A stretch of 20,420 bases of DNA from JARRQB01 sp965368585 (GCA_965368585.1 CBDUNM010000090.1:1-20420); one strand, 5' to 3'; counted from the stretch's first letter, positions 1 to 7,272 are shown. Numbers and translations are program-made. The notes: a model not told the origin generated them from the sequence alone.

Positions 1-60
<60 letters not shown>

Positions 61-207
61 TTCGGGTACTGCACTGCGTGACTGAACTCGCGCGACTTTC
101 CGTGGCTATGCCTTACTGTAAAACGCTCGCCGCTCTGGGCGCCGCCGCATAATGCGCCAAGGTGCGCGTATTTTACGGGAGGCTCGGCCGCCGTCAAGAC
201 GCAGTCG

Positions 208-474
208 TCACTCGGGCCGGAAATCGGGCGGCGCATCCGAACCCTCACCGAAGAAAAATTTCTCCATCTGTTCTTCAAGGAACTGACGGGATTTCGGATC
301 TACCGGCGTCAAGCGGTACTCGTTGATCAACATAGTCTGGTGGCGCAGCCATTCCTGCCAGGCTGCCTTGGAAACATTGTCGAACACCCGCTTCCCCAGA
401 TCGCCCGGGTACGGCTGGCGATCCAGGCCTTCGGCCTCGCGACCGAGTTTTACACAATTTACGACTTTGCCCAT
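208..474 (-). CDS. yggX: Probable Fe(2+)-trafficking protein YggX
   Basis: This 88-residue protein matches the YggX family along its whole length. Visible family signatures are the N-terminal VxCxxxxREAEGLD block with Cys7, the YPGDLGKR segment, the W..W aromatic pair and the QTMLINEYRL block. YggX is a small cytosolic protein linked to protection of iron-sulfur clusters from oxidative damage and possibly to iron delivery. Its start overlaps the 3' end of mutY by 16 bases. The mutY-yggX order is conserved in gammaproteobacteria and fits translational coupling: MutY carries a 4Fe-4S cluster. Length is normal for the family (about 90 residues). No gene follows before the tRNA-Phe; 61-207 shows no coding signal. 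Confidence 0.95.
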   Translation of the reverse strand: MGKVVNCVKLGREAEGLDRQPYPGDLGKRVFDNVSKAAWQEWLRHQTMLINEYRLTPVDPKSRQFLEEQMEKFFFGEGSDAPPDFRPE

Positions 475-1538
475 GGCAGTTCCCCTTGTTGCTGAAGTTC
501 GGCGATCAAGCGCGATACGGGCGCAGCCAGGCCGCGCGCGTCGGGCTGTGCCGGGTTATACCAGACCCTTCGGTCGCCATCCATGACCGACCAACCTCCA
601 GGTTGAAGCAGGATTTCCGTCGGATGTATATCCAGATGGAAATGGCTGAAAGTGTGGCGTCGCTGCGCCAGGCAACTAGACGTACGCAACCTCGCGCCCA
701 GATGCTGCTCGCACCACGCCGCAACGTCGGAATCGAGATCGGTCTCGGGAAATCCCCAAAGACCGCCCCACACGCCGCTCGGTGGCCGCTGTTCGAGCAA
801 CACCTCGCCGCCGGCGTTGCGGATCACCAACATGCGCACACTGCGAACCGGTACGGCGCGCTTCGGCCTGGATGCGGGATAGGCCGTCGGATTTCCCTGA
901 GCACGGGCGAGGCAAGCCGCTGCCAAAGGGCAAGCGCCGCATCGCGGCTGCGACCGGGTGCAGACGCCGGCACCAAGATCCATCATCGCCTGGTTGTAGC
1001 ACCGAACCCGTGTTTCCGGCGTGAGTTGCTCCGAAATCGTCCACAGTTGTCGCTGAACACCCGTCTTACCGGGCCAGCCCGACACCGCGAAACAGCGCGC
1101 CAGCACCCGCTTGACGTTGCCATCGAGAATCGCGTGCCGCTGATCGAGCGCCAGCGAAAGTATCGCGCCCGCGGTGGAGCGGCCGACCCCCGGCAACGAC
1201 ATTAGCGCGTCGAATTCCTGCGGAAACCGCCCGCCGTGCTGGTCGCGGATAACCTGCGCGGCGCGGTGCAGATTTCTTGCACGGGCGTAGTATCCCAAAC
1301 CGGACCACAGATGCAGAACGTCGTCCAGCGCCGCGTCCGCAAGGTCTGCAACCTCCGGAAATCGCGCCAAAAACCTTCGAAAGTAGGGAATAACCGTGGC
1401 CACTTGAGTCTGCTGCAGCATGATCTCGGACACCCAGACGCGGTACGGCGTCGGCTCGACCTGCCACGGCAGGGACTTACGGCCGTACTGCTCGAACCAC
1501 GCCACAACGCGCGCAGAGAAACTTTCCGTGTCAGTCAT
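459..1538 (-). CDS. mutY: A/G-specific adenine DNA glycosylase MutY
   Basis: This is a base-excision repair enzyme that removes adenine mispaired with 8-oxoguanine. I start it at the ATG at 1538 (MTDTESF), giving 359 residues; a longer in-frame opening up to 1700 only reads through the upstream gene in another frame. Residues 1-210 form the HhH-GPD domain: catalytic Glu38 in the VSEIMLQQTQV block, the helix-hairpin-helix LPGVGRSTAGAI at 115-126, and catalytic Asp139 in ILDGNVKRVLAR. Cys193, Cys200, Cys203 and Cys209 form the C-x6-C-x2-C-x5-C 4Fe-4S site. The C-terminal part (about 230-355) is the NUDIX-like 8-oxoG recognition domain. The start overlaps the upstream DUF2007 gene by 8 bases and the end overlaps yggX by 16, so the three genes look like one operon. 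All key residues are present. Confidence 0.97.
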   Translation of the reverse strand: MTDTESFSARVVAWFEQYGRKSLPWQVEPTPYRVWVSEIMLQQTQVATVIPYFRRFLARFPEVADLADAALDDVLHLWSGLGYYARARNLHRAAQVIRDQHGGRFPQEFDALMSLPGVGRSTAGAILSLALDQRHAILDGNVKRVLARCFAVSGWPGKTGVQRQLWTISEQLTPETRVRCYNQAMMDLGAGVCTRSQPRCGACPLAAACLARAQGNPTAYPASRPKRAVPVRSVRMLVIRNAGGEVLLEQRPPSGVWGGLWGFPETDLDSDVAAWCEQHLGARLRTSSCLAQRRHTFSHFHLDIHPTEILLQPGGWSVMDGDRRVWYNPAQPDARGLAAPVSRLIAELQQQGELPWAKS

Positions 1539-1854
1539 CGGAGCGCCGGCGGCCGCAGTTCCAACACAACGCGAATTGCGCATCGACTTCGGCCCCGCAA
1601 GTCGCGCAAATCCACTCCCGGCCGCCCTCGAGGGGTTCATTCTGCTGGGACAAGAAGGTGCCCAGGATGGCTTGAGCCCGCCCAAGCTGCGCGTTGTCAA
1701 CCACCCAGACGGTCGGAAAATTCAGTGCCGAGAGCTCCCCCGCACCCCCTGCCAGGTGCTCACCCAGTACCACCGACTTGATATTGTCCTCGCCCAGCCG
1801 GTCGACCAGCTGCCGAGCCTCCAGGCTGTCGCGCGCTTGATAAAGCTGTTGCAT
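1531..1854 (-). CDS. DUF2007-type signal-transducing-like protein with zinc ribbon
   Basis: This is a 107-residue protein. Residues 1-68 resemble the DUF2007 (putative prokaryotic signal transducing protein) fold: an N-terminal LYQA strand, a helix with ARQLVDRL, then IKSVVLGEHL and a FPTVWV strand followed by an AQAIL helix. Residues 80-103 form a probable zinc ribbon with Cys83-x2-Cys86 and Cys97-x2-Cys100. The biochemical role of the family is not established. It is the first gene of the mutY-yggX operon, overlapping the mutY start by 8 bases, and is divergent from the copper genes. No clear Shine-Dalgarno precedes its ATG, so it may be translated from a nearly leaderless message. I infer the DUF2007 assignment from pattern only. 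Confidence 0.8.
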   Translation of the reverse strand: MQQLYQARDSLEARQLVDRLGEDNIKSVVLGEHLAGGAGELSALNFPTVWVVDNAQLGRAQAILGTFLSQQNEPLEGGREWICATCGAEVDAQFALCWNCGRRRSDD

Positions 1855-1934
1855 TGAAAATTGTGCGTGTTACTCGTCACCAGGCACAGTATCATGGCGC
1901 GCTGAAATACGACACACGGGCCTGATCGACAACG

Positions 1935-2309
1935 ATGGCTGCAACCGCACTGAACCGACTGCGTTACGACCCTGAACTGCCGCGCTTGGCAGCAGTCATG
2001 GCGATGCTGTGTCTGGCTCAGCTCATACTCGCACCGCAGACCCACACCCACATGGGCAAGACCATCGACGGTGCGGCCGTGGTTCTATGCACCTGGGATA
2101 CGGACGCTGTCACCGTCGACGACGCGCCAGCCAAACGCACGGCGGCACTGAGTTTCTCCGCGTTGAATGCCGAGTTGCTGGTTGGCGGCCAACTGCCGGT
2201 CAGCACGCACCGCTTCACTTCAGCGGCGCTCCACCACGACGCGGCACCCCTACCGATCGATACGCCTGTAATTCATCATGCTTCGATTCGCGCCCCACCG
2301 CCTGTCTGA
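1935..2309 (+). CDS. Small His-containing membrane or exported protein (DUF2946-like), copper context
   Basis: This is a 124-residue protein of uncertain family. Residues 17-33 form one hydrophobic segment that could be a membrane anchor or uncleaved signal. A histidine cluster, THTHMG, follows directly, and a C-terminal region contains ALHHDAA and VIHHAS. The layout (hydrophobic N-terminus, downstream His pairs, a Cys in VLCTW, Pro-rich end) resembles short DUF2946-like proteins that often sit beside copper-handling genes. It stands 50 bases upstream of the PCu(A)C gene and in the same direction, so a role in periplasmic or outer-membrane copper handling is an inference from context. The ribosome binding site is weak. 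It could also be an unrelated lineage-specific protein. Confidence 0.6.
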   Translation: MAATALNRLRYDPELPRLAAVMAMLCLAQLILAPQTHTHMGKTIDGAAVVLCTWDTDAVTVDDAPAKRTAALSFSALNAELLVGGQLPVSTHRFTSAALHHDAAPLPIDTPVIHHASIRAPPPV

Positions 2310-2359
2310 TCGCAGTACTTCTCATTGACCGTATTCGTCTTGGATCAGGAGGCAATCCG

Positions 2360-2839
2360 ATGTTGAAACATGCTTTATCTACGGCCGTTTGTTGCGCCCT
2401 TTTCTCATTGAGCGTGGCGTCAGTCGCGAGCGGCCTCGCCGCCGAACAGGTGGACGTTATCGATCCTTACGCCCGCGCCATGCCGCCGGTGGTGCCGAAC
2501 AGCGGTGCGTTCCTGACGCTCAAAAACAGCGCCGCCGTCGCGCACCGGCTGGTATCCGCCAGCAGCCCGGCGGCTCAAACCGTTGAACTGCATACACATA
2601 TCAACGACAACGGCGTAATGCGCATGCGCCAGGTCGACGGTATCGATATACCGGCCAACGGCATCACCGAACTCAAGCCCGGCGGTCTCCACATCATGCT
2701 CATCGGGTTGCACGAGCCGCTCGTACCGGGGAGTGAAATCACCCTTGAACTGAGCTACCAGGACGGCAGTTCGGAGGCCGTCACCGCGCCCGTACGCAAA
2801 ATCGGCATGGGCGGGACGAAGCAACCAACTCACCAGTGA
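2360..2839 (+). CDS. Periplasmic copper chaperone, PCu(A)C family
   Basis: This 159-residue protein starts at the ATG at 2360, which has a strong AGGAGG ribosome binding site about 8 bases upstream. A longer in-frame opening reaches back to 2009, but that part reads through the preceding gene. Residues 1-28 are a Sec signal peptide ending near GLAAEQ. The mature part is a PCu(A)C cupredoxin-like domain: PYARAMPP near residue 36, a copper-ligand region with His78 and His80 (ELHTH), Met87 and Met89 (GVMRMR), and the HIM motif at His111-Met113. The family delivers Cu(I) to the CuA site of cytochrome c oxidase, working with Sco. The Sco gene follows 49 bases downstream, which supports that role. 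The region after residue 140 is a short basic tail. Confidence 0.93.
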   Translation: MLKHALSTAVCCALFSLSVASVASGLAAEQVDVIDPYARAMPPVVPNSGAFLTLKNSAAVAHRLVSASSPAAQTVELHTHINDNGVMRMRQVDGIDIPANGITELKPGGLHIMLIGLHEPLVPGSEITLELSYQDGSSEAVTAPVRKIGMGGTKQPTHQ

Positions 2840-2888
2840 TCAAATGGCCCGCTGACTGGATCAGGGTGCCGCATCGTGGAGCAGTATC

Positions 2889-3488
2889 ATGTCTAATCCC
2901 ATTCGTATCGTCTTACTGGGCATCCTGGCCTTAGTGAGCATCGGCCTGGGCGTGTGGTTCGGCAACCGCGCTTCCACGCCCGCCCCTACCTCGGGTTATG
3001 CCCACATGGGCGGCGATTTCACGCTACAGTCGGCCGCCGGCCCTGTATCGCTCACCGACTTTCGCGACAAGGTCGTGGCCATCTATTTCGGGTACACGCA
3101 CTGCCCCGACGTGTGCCCGACGTCGCTGGCAGCGCTCGCCCGGGCGGTCAATCAACTCACCGACGAGGAGCGCGCGCAAATGCAGGGGATCTTTATCAGC
3201 GTCGATCCCGAACGCGATACGCCCGAGATCGCGGCGCAATACGCGCAAGCCTTCCACCCCTCGTTCAGCGGACTTTCAGGCACGCCCGAGGCCGTTGCCG
3301 AGGTGGCCAAGCGCTACTTCGTGCTGTACGAGAAAGTGAAGCTGGACGACTCCGCGATAGGCTACGCGGTCGACCATTCCTCTATTCTGTACGTGCTGGG
3401 GAAAAACGGCGTCGTACAAAACCTGGTACGCCACAGCGAATCCCAGGAGGACCTGGTCAAAGCGCTCCGCGCCGCGCTCGCCGGCTAA
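2889..3488 (+). CDS. SCO1/SenC-family copper-binding thiol protein
   Basis: This 199-residue protein is anchored by one N-terminal transmembrane segment (about 6-25) with the thioredoxin-like domain facing the periplasm. The copper/redox motif CPDVCP gives Cys72 and Cys76, and the third ligand His163 lies in the VDHSS motif. Other family marks are YFGYTHCPD, SVDPERDTP at 104-112 and the C-terminal SQEDLVKALR helix. Sco proteins pass copper to, or reduce the cysteines of, the CuA site in cytochrome oxidase subunit II. It directly follows the PCu(A)C gene, the common partner. It ends 61 bases before the end of the convergent desuccinylase-family gene. Confidence 0.95.
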   Translation: MSNPIRIVLLGILALVSIGLGVWFGNRASTPAPTSGYAHMGGDFTLQSAAGPVSLTDFRDKVVAIYFGYTHCPDVCPTSLAALARAVNQLTDEERAQMQGIFISVDPERDTPEIAAQYAQAFHPSFSGLSGTPEAVAEVAKRYFVLYEKVKLDDSAIGYAVDHSSILYVLGKNGVVQNLVRHSESQEDLVKALRAALAG

Positions 3489-3549
3489 CCTGCGCGAGAA
3501 TCAGGACGTGCTCGCATGGCGGGGGCCACTGCGCGGATCGCGCGGGGAT

Positions 3550-4590
3550 CTACACGATGGGCGGCTCGCCCGGCAATTCGACAGCCGGGATATCGACATC
3601 GGACTGCATCTCCCCCAGGCGCTCCACGACCCGACTCGCACGTTTGGTGCGTCCCAGATGAAACAACGCCTCGCCGGCGTAGACCAGCGGGAGGTTGGTG
3701 CGGCCGATCACGACACCGCTGACCGGCGCTATCACTTCGGTCTCCTTTTCGCCCAACGGATCGGCCAACAGGCCCAGTCGCTCCCCCTCCTGCACCGCCG
3801 CACCCAGCCTAACCACCGAGCGCAATATGCCACTCTGGTCGGCGCGCACCCAGATCGTGCTGCGCAGCACCGGCGGCGTCTTCAGGGACCGCCTGGAGGC
3901 CGGCAGCATATCTAGCTTTCGAAGAACGTTGATCGCGCCGCGCACCCCAATGCGAATCGACAACTCGTCAAAGCGCAACGCCTCACCCGCTTCGTACACC
4001 ATCACCGGTATTCCCAGCGCAGCCGCCGCTTTACGCAATGACCCATCCAACAGGCCCGAATGGACCAGGACCGGAGCCCCGAACGCCTTGGCCAGGGGAT
4101 CGAGCACCGGGTCATCCAGATCGGCCCGAATCTGCGGCAGATTATCGCGGTGGATCGCGGCCGTGTGCAGGTCGATGCCGACGTCCGCCTGGCGGACTAT
4201 ATGATCGAAAAACACGTGCCCGAGGCGCCCCGCCAGGGAACCGTGCTCCGAGCCCGGCAGGGAGCGGTTCAGATCGCGACGGTCGGGCAAATAGCGCGAG
4301 CGGTTCTCGAACCCGAATACGTTCACGATCGGCACCGCGATCAAGGTGCCTTGCAGGCGCTTCAGTATCGACAGCCGCAATACCCTGCGAATGATCTCGA
4401 CACCGTTGATTTCATCACCGTGGACGGCCGCACACAGAAACACGCAAGGCCCCGCTTTACGACCGTGTACGACGTGCACCGGCAAGGCGACCGGCGTATG
4501 ACTGTACAACTCGCCGGCGGGCACTTCGATCGTCGCGCGGTCGCCGGGGGCAACCAAGATGCCGTTGATATCGAACGCCGGGGTGTTCAA
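3550..4590 (-). CDS. Succinylglutamate desuccinylase/aspartoacylase-family zinc hydrolase
   Basis: This 346-residue protein has the M14-type AstE/aspartoacylase layout. The first zinc ligands are His57 and Glu60 in AAVHGDEINGVE, the third is His142 in GIDLHTAA, and the family RRDLNRSLPGS segment lies at 104-114. An acidic YEAGE motif near 199-203 probably supplies the general base. The C-terminal third (from about 230) is a beta-rich domain seen in this subfamily. Substrate is unknown; the usual neighbours are RimK and a COG4067 protease, suggesting work on glutamate or amino-acid modifications. The likely start is a TTG at 4590 that overlaps the TGA of the rimK remnant, with GAGG six bases upstream. 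All catalytic residues look intact although both upstream genes of the operon are broken. Confidence 0.88.
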   Translation of the reverse strand: MNTPAFDINGILVAPGDRATIEVPAGELYSHTPVALPVHVVHGRKAGPCVFLCAAVHGDEINGVEIIRRVLRLSILKRLQGTLIAVPIVNVFGFENRSRYLPDRRDLNRSLPGSEHGSLAGRLGHVFFDHIVRQADVGIDLHTAAIHRDNLPQIRADLDDPVLDPLAKAFGAPVLVHSGLLDGSLRKAAAALGIPVMVYEAGEALRFDELSIRIGVRGAINVLRKLDMLPASRRSLKTPPVLRSTIWVRADQSGILRSVVRLGAAVQEGERLGLLADPLGEKETEVIAPVSGVVIGRTNLPLVYAGEALFHLGRTKRASRVVERLGEMQSDVDIPAVELPGEPPIV

Positions 4591-4972
4591 CCCTTGCCTC
4601 GCATTTTGGTTCTTCCGAACTTGGCGTTCTTTTCGATGAATTCAATGATCGCCCCCGCGATATCGAGACCCGCGGCGCGCTCGATACCCGCCAGGCCGGG
4701 TGACGAATTGCCCTCCATGATCACCGGGCCGCGATTCGAGCGCAGTATGTCCACGCCGGCGACGTCGAGGCCCAAGGTGCGCGCGGCGCGAACCGCGGCG
4801 GAGCGCTCTTCGGGTGTCATACGGATGAGGCTGGCAGTGCCGCCACGATGCAAATTGAATCGCCCCCCCCTTCCCTGGCCTGATGCTTCATCGACGCAAC
4901 CACCCTGTCGCCGATCACCAGGCGACGGGTGGAATAGAGTGATCTGTTGCGCGAAAGGATGGCAATGTGCAT
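4587..4972 (-). pseudogene. rimK: rimK remnant: internal deletion plus frameshift
   Basis: The ATG at 4972 follows a good GAGGA site and opens with MHIAILSRN and LYSTRRLV, the N-terminus of RimK, an ATP-grasp ligase that adds glutamate to ribosomal protein S6. At about residue 18-19 (near 4915-4925) the sequence jumps directly into IGDRVVASMK, which in E. coli RimK lies near residue 193. About 170 codons, including most of the ATP-grasp domain, are therefore missing in frame. After AREG the frame breaks at an 8-base G run (C run at 4863-4870 on the plus strand). A second frame carries the true C-terminus from RFNLHRGGTAS through RMTPEERSAAVR and VAGVDILR to the stop at 4587. The remnant is 386 bases against roughly 900 expected. 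No functional ligase can be made from it. Confidence 0.88.
4863..4870. repeat. 8-base homopolymer (C run, plus strand) at the rimK frameshift
   Basis: Eight consecutive C on the plus strand are eight G in the coding direction of rimK. The two rimK reading frames meet exactly here; nine G would restore a single frame with the family's normal spacing between AREG and NLHRGG. Confidence 0.9.
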
Positions 4973-5060
4973 TGGGTTTCCTCGGATCGGATCCGCCAGG
5001 ATCTGTCAAGATCACTCACGCGCTCAAACCCGTACCAGTGGCAAACATCGCCGCGCGGCG

Positions 5061-5212
5061 TTATGTCGGCTGTAAAGGCGTGTGTTCGCCCGCCAGGTAC
5101 GACTTGGCGGGATTGGCCAGATAGTTGCCCGGCAATTTCCGAAATCGCAGGCGGTCGCAATCCATTCGCGCCAGCCCAGGATTTCTGCAGCAAATTGAGA
5201 TGCTTGCGTCAC
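5061..5212 (-). pseudogene. COG4067 (RimB-like) zinc protease remnant: ends only
   Basis: The ATG at 5212 leads into ILGWREWIA, the conserved N-terminus of the COG4067 'ATP-dependent zinc protease' family (RimB in Pseudomonas). Within about 10 codons the match is lost, and in another frame the sequence reads LANPAKSYLAGEH, the usual C-terminal end of the same family, closing with TAA at 5061. The frames differ, so the change was an internal out-of-frame deletion (junction about 5130-5150) or a deletion plus a frameshift. The DTGARTS active-site block and the rest of the protein, normally around 140-170 residues, are absent. It sits 88 bases upstream of the rimK remnant, as expected for an ancestral rimB-rimK pair. 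Only short matches support the call. Confidence 0.65.
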
Positions 5213-5266
5213 CTGTGGTCTTTCAGGCTGCGGATAAACTCGCCATCAGTCGGAAAAACCGGGAAA

Positions 5267-5340
5267 TGGAGCGGGTGAAGGGAATCGAACCCTCGTGTGC
5301 AGCTTGGGAAGCTGCCGTTCTACCATTGAACTACACCCGC
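5267..5340 (-). tRNA. tRNA-Gly (CCC)
   Basis: On the minus strand this starts at 5340 with GCGGGTGTAGTTCAATGG. It has an acceptor stem GCGGGTG/CACCCGC, an anticodon stem GCAGC/GCTGC around the loop TTCCCAA (anticodon CCC), a T-arm with GGTTCGATTCC, discriminator T and an encoded CCA at 5267-5269. It is 74 bases, the normal length. It lies on the same strand as, and just upstream of, the rimB remnant. Confidence 0.95.
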
Positions 5341-5604
5341 GTTTGACTATTTCCAGGACCGCATTGTACTACTTGCCAGTTCTGCACTGCATACGTCGTC
5401 ACTATCCGTCAGTTCCGGTCCCAAGGCAGGGCGTTCGCGACGTAGCCTGGTGCGCGACGGCGTGCAGTGTATCAAAGGATATCGCAAGCCACCCCTTGTG
5501 GTCACGCACGTCACTCGAGGATCGGCGGCGGCAGTTTCTTGTGCCGCGGCTTGCGCAGTCCGTTTCGCATGGCGATGACGCGGCGCGCGCTGACGACGGC
5601 CGGT

Positions 5605-5781
5605 TCAGACTCCCGGCGCACCGTTTGCACCATTCGATTTTCGGGAGCTTTCCGTCTCTTTGGCGCGAGATTCGCGTATTTGCCGCAGTTCCTCGCGGAT
5701 ATGCTCCATGCGTCCCACCTGCTTGCCGAGGTAGTAGCCGAACGTCAACAATGCAGCGCCCGCGATTAATCGCAGTAACAT
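5605..5781 (-). CDS. Small single-pass membrane protein, unknown function
   Basis: This 58-residue protein starts at 5781 with a strong GGAGGTG ribosome binding site eight to ten bases upstream, which fixes the start; in-frame sequence further upstream is noise. Residues 3-18 form one transmembrane helix containing GAALLTFGYYLG, followed by a charged helix with heptad-like spacing (HIREELRQIRESRAKE) and a polar, Ser/Asn/Gly-rich tail. I do not recognise the family. It is divergent from the ParA pseudogene, with 144 bases between them. The 264 bases between it and tRNA-Gly (5341-5604) hold nothing I can support. Confidence 0.65.
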   Translation of the reverse strand: MLLRLIAGAALLTFGYYLGKQVGRMEHIREELRQIRESRAKETESSRKSNGANGAPGV

Positions 5782-5925
5782 CTCTTCACCTCCACCAGGT
5801 AGAATCTTACACCGTAAAGTGGGTGTTGCGCAGTGCAAGGCATCTATCCGAGTCAATTCGCGCGACGATGGTTGATTGCACATCGTCGATTGAACCGATT
5901 GGCAGAACACGGGTAACGGTGGGGC

Positions 5926-6559
5926 ATGAAGACCTTCAGCATGATTGCCCAGAACGGCGGGACCGGCAAAACGACCTTGCGCATTCACCTGGCAGTCGAG
6001 GCGGTGATCGACGGCTTGAAGGTACTGCTCGTCGATACAGATCCGCAAGCAAGCACCACCGCCTGGTGGCGCCGGCGTCGGGGTGCCGCGCCGGCGCTTG
6101 TCCAAAGTCGGTGCCATGAACTCCCGGACGTCCTGCAAAGAGCGCAGACGCAAGGTTACAACCTGGTTGTCATCGACACAGCGCCCCATAGCTCGGAGGA
6201 ATCGGCGCCTGCGCGCGACTGTCAAATCAAGTGTACATCCCGACCCGGCCCGCGATACTCGATCTCGACGCCATAGGCGCGTCCACGGTTCTCGTGTCGG
6301 ATTTCGGCGTGGCGGCGAAGATCGTCTTGAACGTGTGTCCACCACCAACCATATCTGGTGAACCGCATATTGTCGCGGAAGCCAGGCAAGCCCTCAGAAC
6401 CTAAAAATCCCGGTCTGCGCAATAACGCTCAGCCAGCGCGCCGCATTTAGTCACGCCTTGATCGACGGTTGTGCAGTGACGGAATTCGATAAGGGCGGGA
6501 AAGCCGCTCAAGAAGTCGATCGCCTATGGCACTTACTGAGAGAGGATCTGGCGCTATGA
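5926..6559 (+). pseudogene. ParA-family partition ATPase pseudogene
   Basis: Three consecutive frames together spell a ParA/Soj-like ATPase of about 210 residues. Frame one starts at ATG 5926 after GGTGGGG and carries the deviant Walker A as QNGGTGKTT (the signature Lys before GG is Asn), the Walker A-prime LLVDTDPQAS and Walker B LVVIDTAPH. Near 6200-6234 it shifts to a frame reading YIPTRPAILDLDAIGAS and IVLNVCPPPT, which stops at 6402. From 6401 a third frame reads LKIPVCAITLSQRAAFSHAL and ends at TGA 6559. A few codons also seem missing at each break. It is thus clearly decayed. Its last codon overlaps the start of the next gene (ATGA), so an ancestral two-gene operon is likely. Confidence 0.88.
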
Positions 6560-6834
6560 CCAAGCGCGCAACGCTGAGCCTGTCCCCCGAGGAAGATCGG
6601 GTGAAAGAGCAGGCGCTGGGCCTGAAACCGCAAGACGACAGCGAATCGTATGCCCACTCAACCCGACCGAAGCGTGCCAGGGTTGCTGCCTCGCCAAGCC
6701 TACAATCCATAACCAAGGATGCATCACCCGATCAGATACGGGATCGGAACGATAGCGGCAGCATACTGCAGACCGTGTTGGTAGTGGCCGCCGCTGCGCT
6801 TTCCCTCTACTTGCTCGGGAGGCGCTTTTTCTGA
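6556..6834 (+). CDS. Small tail-anchored protein downstream of ParA remnant
   Basis: This is a 92-residue protein starting at the ATG that overlaps the ParA-remnant stop by four bases; a slightly longer opening at 6526 would run into the ParA coding sequence. Residues 1-30 are charged (TKRATLSLSPEEDR), the middle is polar and probably disordered, and residues about 71-88 form one hydrophobic segment (LQTVLVVAAAALSLYLLG) followed by RRFF. This is the layout of a C-terminally membrane-anchored protein. ParA genes are often followed by a small accessory or DNA-binding protein, and the N-terminal TKRATLS would fit a degenerate member, but I cannot confirm a family. With ParA broken, its expression may rely on reading through. 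Confidence 0.5.
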   Translation: MTKRATLSLSPEEDRVKEQALGLKPQDDSESYAHSTRPKRARVAASPSLQSITKDASPDQIRDRNDSGSILQTVLVVAAAALSLYLLGRRFF

Positions 6835-6909
6835 CACCTGCGCCTGCTCCTCGCAAGAGGGCATCTGTCGAGATCGAAGCCAAGTGGGCAGCTTGTCAGC
6901 GCATGCCCG

Positions 6910-6959
6910 AGCCCGCTACGGGCTTGCGGGGACCCGCTTGACAAGCGCTTGGGTCCGCA
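6910..6959 (+). terminator. Hairpin cluster, possible terminator
   Basis: AGCCCG-CTA-CGGGCT at 6910-6924 is a perfect six-base hairpin. TGCGGGGACCC (6925-6935) can pair with GGGTCCGCA (6951-6959) apart from a two-base bulge. No T-run follows, so factor-independent termination is uncertain. It lies between the tail-anchored protein and the first glycine-rich gene. Confidence 0.4.
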
Positions 6960-7047
6960 GCATTCTTTCCCTGAGATTGATGAATTCCTGTTGCCGCTGA
7001 CGTTGCATGGGCGGCGCTTCTTGGATCTTGGCATCGGGGAAAATACT

Positions 7048-7272
7048 GTGGACGAGAAGAGTCAAAATGCATTGATCGTGTGGGCCGCCGCCATTGCCGG
7101 CGGTGCGGGCGGTTGGTGGGCAGGCGCACGCGTCGGCGCGTCGCTGGGCATGCGGCTCAGCCCCTGGGGCGCCGCGGCCGGTGCCGTTGCGGGCGCTGTT
7201 CTATCCAAGATGGTGCTCGACGGACAACTGGAGTTGCCGCAAACCGCATCGGACGATCTGTTCGATCGATAG
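7048..7272 (+). CDS. Glycine-rich small membrane protein, paralogue A
   Basis: This 74-residue protein probably starts at the GTG at 7048, which has GGGGA seven bases upstream and aligns with the ATG of its paralogue at 10892. The core is AIAGGAGGWWAGARVGASLG followed by SPWGAAAGAVAGAVL, a glycine/alanine-zipper pattern of two membrane-inserted helices separated by a short PWG turn, then KMVLDGQLE and a polar acidic tail. The same order of motifs recurs in the gene at 10892-11149 (GGSWAAARLGATMG, GPWGSAAGAVIG, MVLETQ). Function is unknown; glycine-zipper helices commonly pack into oligomers in membranes. An upstream in-frame ATG at 6949 exists, but the extra residues have no counterpart in the paralogue. 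Confidence 0.65.
   Translation: MDEKSQNALIVWAAAIAGGAGGWWAGARVGASLGMRLSPWGAAAGAVAGAVLSKMVLDGQLELPQTASDDLFDR

Noticed and set aside
486..1205. Long plus-strand open frame (239 codons)
   Set aside because: It is antisense to mutY, has no ribosome binding site and an Arg-rich low-quality composition; mutY on the other strand has all family residues.
4060..5124. Plus-strand open frame of 354 codons
   Set aside because: It is antisense to the desuccinylase-family gene and the rimK remnant and shows no protein family pattern.
5511..5633. 40-codon minus-strand frame ending RKPRHKKLPPPILE
   Set aside because: It has a neat basic/proline end but no ribosome binding site and overlaps the 58-residue membrane protein gene by 29 bases; too weak to call.
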